From the NCBI GenBank assembly GCA_900539345.1, contig UQBS01000065.1:1-15020 (forward strand): a DNA stretch of 15,020 nt, read 5' to 3'. Origin of the DNA: an uncultured Coriobacteriaceae bacterium (lineage in GTDB: Bacteria; Actinomycetota; Coriobacteriia; Coriobacteriales; UMGS124). Positions 13,010-15,020 of this stretch are shown here, piece by piece. Below the pieces are notes generated by a model. It did no database searches and was not told the origin of the DNA. It saw only the letters and a list, made by a program, of their open reading frames with translations. Positions within the stretch are counted from its first letter, which is position 1. Every line of letters begins with the position of its first letter. Both the position numbers and the translations under genes were made by a program.

Positions 13010-13618
13010 ATGGAATTGGCGAAGCACATCAAAGAGCAGCGGGCGCGCCTGAGCATGTCGCAGGAAGCGCTCGCCGAGGCGATTTTCGTCTCGCGCCAGA
13101 CCATCTCAAACTGGGAGACCGACCGCACCTACCCCGACGTGCAGAGCCTGCTTCTGCTGAGCGCACTGTTCGACACGACAGTTGACGAGCTTATCAAAGG
13201 AGACGTGAGCAAGATGGAAGAGACCTGCAAGCACGATTGGGCGCTTATGCAGCGCCTGGCCATTGGGATGACCATTTTCGCGATACTTGGGATCGCAGCG
13301 TTCTTTATAGCGTTTCAAGAATTACGCGCCGACTGGGGCTGGCACAGCGCCCCGACATTCGTGCTGGCAGCGGTGCTCTACGGCATCGCCTTTGCCCTAG
13401 CCGTGTGGTGCGACCGCATCAAGAAAGCCCACGACCTCGTGACCTACAGCGAGATCGTCGCCTTCTCCAATGGCGAGCCGGTTGACCGTACAGGCAAGCG
13501 CAGCCTCAGCGCCCGTAAGAACCGCATCGCCGAGGCCGCTGTCAAGGTCGCCCTCGGAGCCAGCGTCGGCGCAATCCTGGGCTTCATCATCTGTGGCGTG
13601 TTTGACGCAATAGGGTAA
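13010..13618 (+). CDS. XRE-family regulator with C-terminal membrane helices
   Basis: Encodes 202 residues. The N-terminal XRE helix-turn-helix (about 3-62) contains MSQEALAEAIFVSRQTISNW (16-35), the classic Cro/CI-type fold, and a dimer-supporting segment ending VDELIKGD. Three hydrophobic segments follow (about 83-102, 115-134, 177-198), predicting membrane anchoring; a polar stretch (137-172) lies between the second and third. Such membrane-tethered XRE proteins are common in Gram-positive gut bacteria and may sense envelope or ligand signals. The ATG at 13010 starts the HTH at the usual distance; the 20 Arg-rich codons before it look untranslated. The ribosome site GGAAAGG is some 12 bases upstream, rather far. 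Confidence 0.9.
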   Translation: MELAKHIKEQRARLSMSQEALAEAIFVSRQTISNWETDRTYPDVQSLLLLSALFDTTVDELIKGDVSKMEETCKHDWALMQRLAIGMTIFAILGIAAFFIAFQELRADWGWHSAPTFVLAAVLYGIAFALAVWCDRIKKAHDLVTYSEIVAFSNGEPVDRTGKRSLSARKNRIAEAAVKVALGASVGAILGFIICGVFDAIG

Positions 13619-13771
13619 CAGCAAAGACAGCCGCAGCCACAGAGAGCATCGCGAGGCAGTCTCCTGTAAGCCACGGCGCGAGACCACGACAGCCGCCCGC
13701 TCCTGCGGCCCTACGACACGAGCGGCTCAACGCAGGTGCCGAACCCCTTCACAAGGCTGCACGCTTCAAAA

Positions 13772-15020
13772 TCACCGCGCGTCTACCCTTGCGGCACCCT
13801 TACCCTTCCCCCGCCTAAAACGCACCAGCTCGACGCCAAGGTTCCAAGCAGGCACAAGCCACAGGTAAAAGGCGAAGAACACGCTGGCAGACGGGGCGCC
13901 GACCGCAGCGAGCGGCACAGCGCAGGCAATCGACCACGGCACGAGCGCCGAAACAACGACGGCGGTGTCTTCAAGCTGCAGGGCGAACTTGCCCGCATCG
14001 GGCTCGCAGCCTCGCGACAGCTGATGACCTAGCATGATGGTCAACGACTGGTTGCAGCACACAACCGCACACGCCGTACTCGCAAGCAACGTCGCAGCAA
14101 AGGAACCAAACCGGGCCGCTATTTTCGCCACGGAGTCGCGCACGCCGTCGAGCATGTGCGTTTGCTCGAAGATGCCCGCATAGGTGGACGACACAAGCAC
14201 GATTACAGCGACAGCGAGCATCGAAGCAATGCCGCCGCCCGCCATGAGACTGGACTGTCCGGGCAGGGGACTGAAGCCCGTCACGCACGCAAGGGCCACA
14301 CCCATGACGTCCATTCCCTGGCAGACACATGCAAGCACGGCGGCAGAGACGGCGCCGGCAGCCAGGACAATCCACACATCGAAACGCAGGAGGGAAAGCC
14401 CCAACACCAAGACGGCAGGCACAAGCTCCCACGGCGTAAGGTTGAATCCGCTGGCAATCTGGGTGGCGCCGACCGCCTGCTGCTCTGACAACCCCACGGC
14501 CGAACCAGCATCGGACCCTGCGCCCATCAGAACTCCCACGCCCAGGAACAGCGCACATGCCAGCACAAATGGCACGAACGATGAGCGCACCATAGCAGGG
14601 ATGTTCTTGGAAACGCTCGTACCCGTCAACGTGGCCACCAGCAACGAACTGGTGGAAACAGGCGAGCATCGGTCGCCGAAATACGACCCCGAAAGAACGG
14701 CTCCGCCCGTGAGCAAGATGGGCACCCCGGCATTGGTCGCAATGAACGCGCAGATCGTTCCCATGGTGACCGCCGTGCCGAACGAGGTGCCCGTAAGAAA
14801 CGACATGAGGCAGCACAGCAAAAACGTCACCAGCAAGATGACCGGCCCCGAGCACATGCCCGAGGTGATATCGACGATGTAGACGATGGTGCCGCTCGCT
14901 CGCCACATCGCCGTAAGGACTCCGATAAGGAGGAACGTGACGAGGATCTTGCCCACCGTATGCACGCTCGACAACGCGGCGCGCGCCATATCCAGCCAGC
15001 CGTGGCCCTGCGCGACCCCA
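13772..15020 (-). CDS. NhaC-family Na+/H+ antiporter (5' end beyond the window)
   Basis: A membrane antiporter, exchanging Na+ for H+ or, in some relatives, coupling to malate/lactate. About 416 codons are visible. Family signatures include a helix ending in MWRASGTI, then SFLTGTSFGTAVTMGT, GGAVLSGSYFGDRCSPVSTS (the acidic FGD/CSP block of the transport core), FSPLPGQSS and CCNQSLTIMLGHQL. Roughly ten hydrophobic segments are apparent. The reading frame stays open to base 15020 (upstream codons read GVAQGHGWLD), and NhaC proteins normally have more residues before this point. The in-frame ATG at 14989 is therefore probably internal. The gene ends convergently with the XRE gene and no clear terminator lies in the 153-bp gap. 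Confidence 0.92.
   Translation of the reverse strand, partial: GVAQGHGWLDMARAALSSVHTVGKILVTFLLIGVLTAMWRASGTIVYIVDITSGMCSGPVILLVTFLLCCLMSFLTGTSFGTAVTMGTICAFIATNAGVPILLTGGAVLSGSYFGDRCSPVSTSSLLVATLTGTSVSKNIPAMVRSSFVPFVLACALFLGVGVLMGAGSDAGSAVGLSEQQAVGATQIASGFNLTPWELVPAVLVLGLSLLRFDVWIVLAAGAVSAAVLACVCQGMDVMGVALACVTGFSPLPGQSSLMAGGGIASMLAVAVIVLVSSTYAGIFEQTHMLDGVRDSVAKIAARFGSFAATLLASTACAVVCCNQSLTIMLGHQLSRGCEPDAGKFALQLEDTAVVVSALVPWSIACAVPLAAVGAPSASVFFAFYLWLVPAWNLGVELVRFRRGKGKGAARVDAR

Noticed and set aside
13690..13730. Hairpin between the convergent XRE and NhaC-family genes
   Set aside because: Only a six-base stem (CCGCTC/GAGCGG) is convincing, and no T-run follows on either strand, so it was not called a terminator.
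14989..15020. Treating the ATG at 14989 as the start of the NhaC-family gene
   Set aside because: The frame is open through the window edge, and family members have a further N-terminal region; there is no ribosome site before this ATG.

Overview
The window is GC-rich, densely coding bacterial DNA. Two exported proteins carry twin-arginine (Tat) signals. One of them is a secreted single-domain FAD reductase of the flavocytochrome c/fumarate reductase superfamily, beside its own TetR regulator. That combination, with the codon bias and the small surface proteins, suggests an anaerobic Actinomycetota of class Coriobacteriia, probably Eggerthellaceae-like. The placement is inferred from gene content; no marker gene is present.

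Layout. 1-231 (-): N-terminal part of a cyclophilin. 232-603: no gene, but a decayed tandem array with a 38-bp period. 604-1134 (-) and 1302-2147 (+): a four-helix membrane protein and a Tat-exported protein, transcribed divergently from a gap centred on a perfect 14-bp-arm palindrome. 2148-2782: a terminator, a very strong 17-bp-stem hairpin and a second decayed repeat array. 2783-4585 (-): Tat-exported FAD reductase. 4848-5405 (+): divergent TetR regulator. 5717-7042 (+): SstT-type sodium:serine/threonine symporter, with a tandem 18-bp repeat just upstream of its promoter. 7418-10018 (+): large secreted DUF1002 protein with Ala/Thr linkers and WG-like beta repeats, ending at a textbook terminator. 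10079-10458: decayed repeats with a 59-bp period and a hairpin. 10459-10701 and 10738-11334 (-): zinc-ribbon protein and GNAT acetyltransferase, probably one operon; the GNAT carries a perfect 42-bp tandem duplication. 11487-12527 (-): VanZ-RDD membrane protein. 13010-13618 (+): XRE regulator with membrane helices. 13772-15020 (-): NhaC-family antiporter running off the window.

How they fit together. The clearest functional unit is reductase-TetR, possibly extended to the SstT transporter: an exported flavoenzyme, perhaps for anaerobic respiration or detoxification, under local control. The reductase lacks recognisable counterparts of two classical fumarate-reductase active-site residues, so its substrate is open. 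The remaining genes look like independent housekeeping or envelope functions.

The least expected signal is non-coding. Degenerate short-period repeats lie just 3' of three minus-strand genes and near strong hairpins. A second non-coding signal is the symmetric divergent promoter at 1169-1239.
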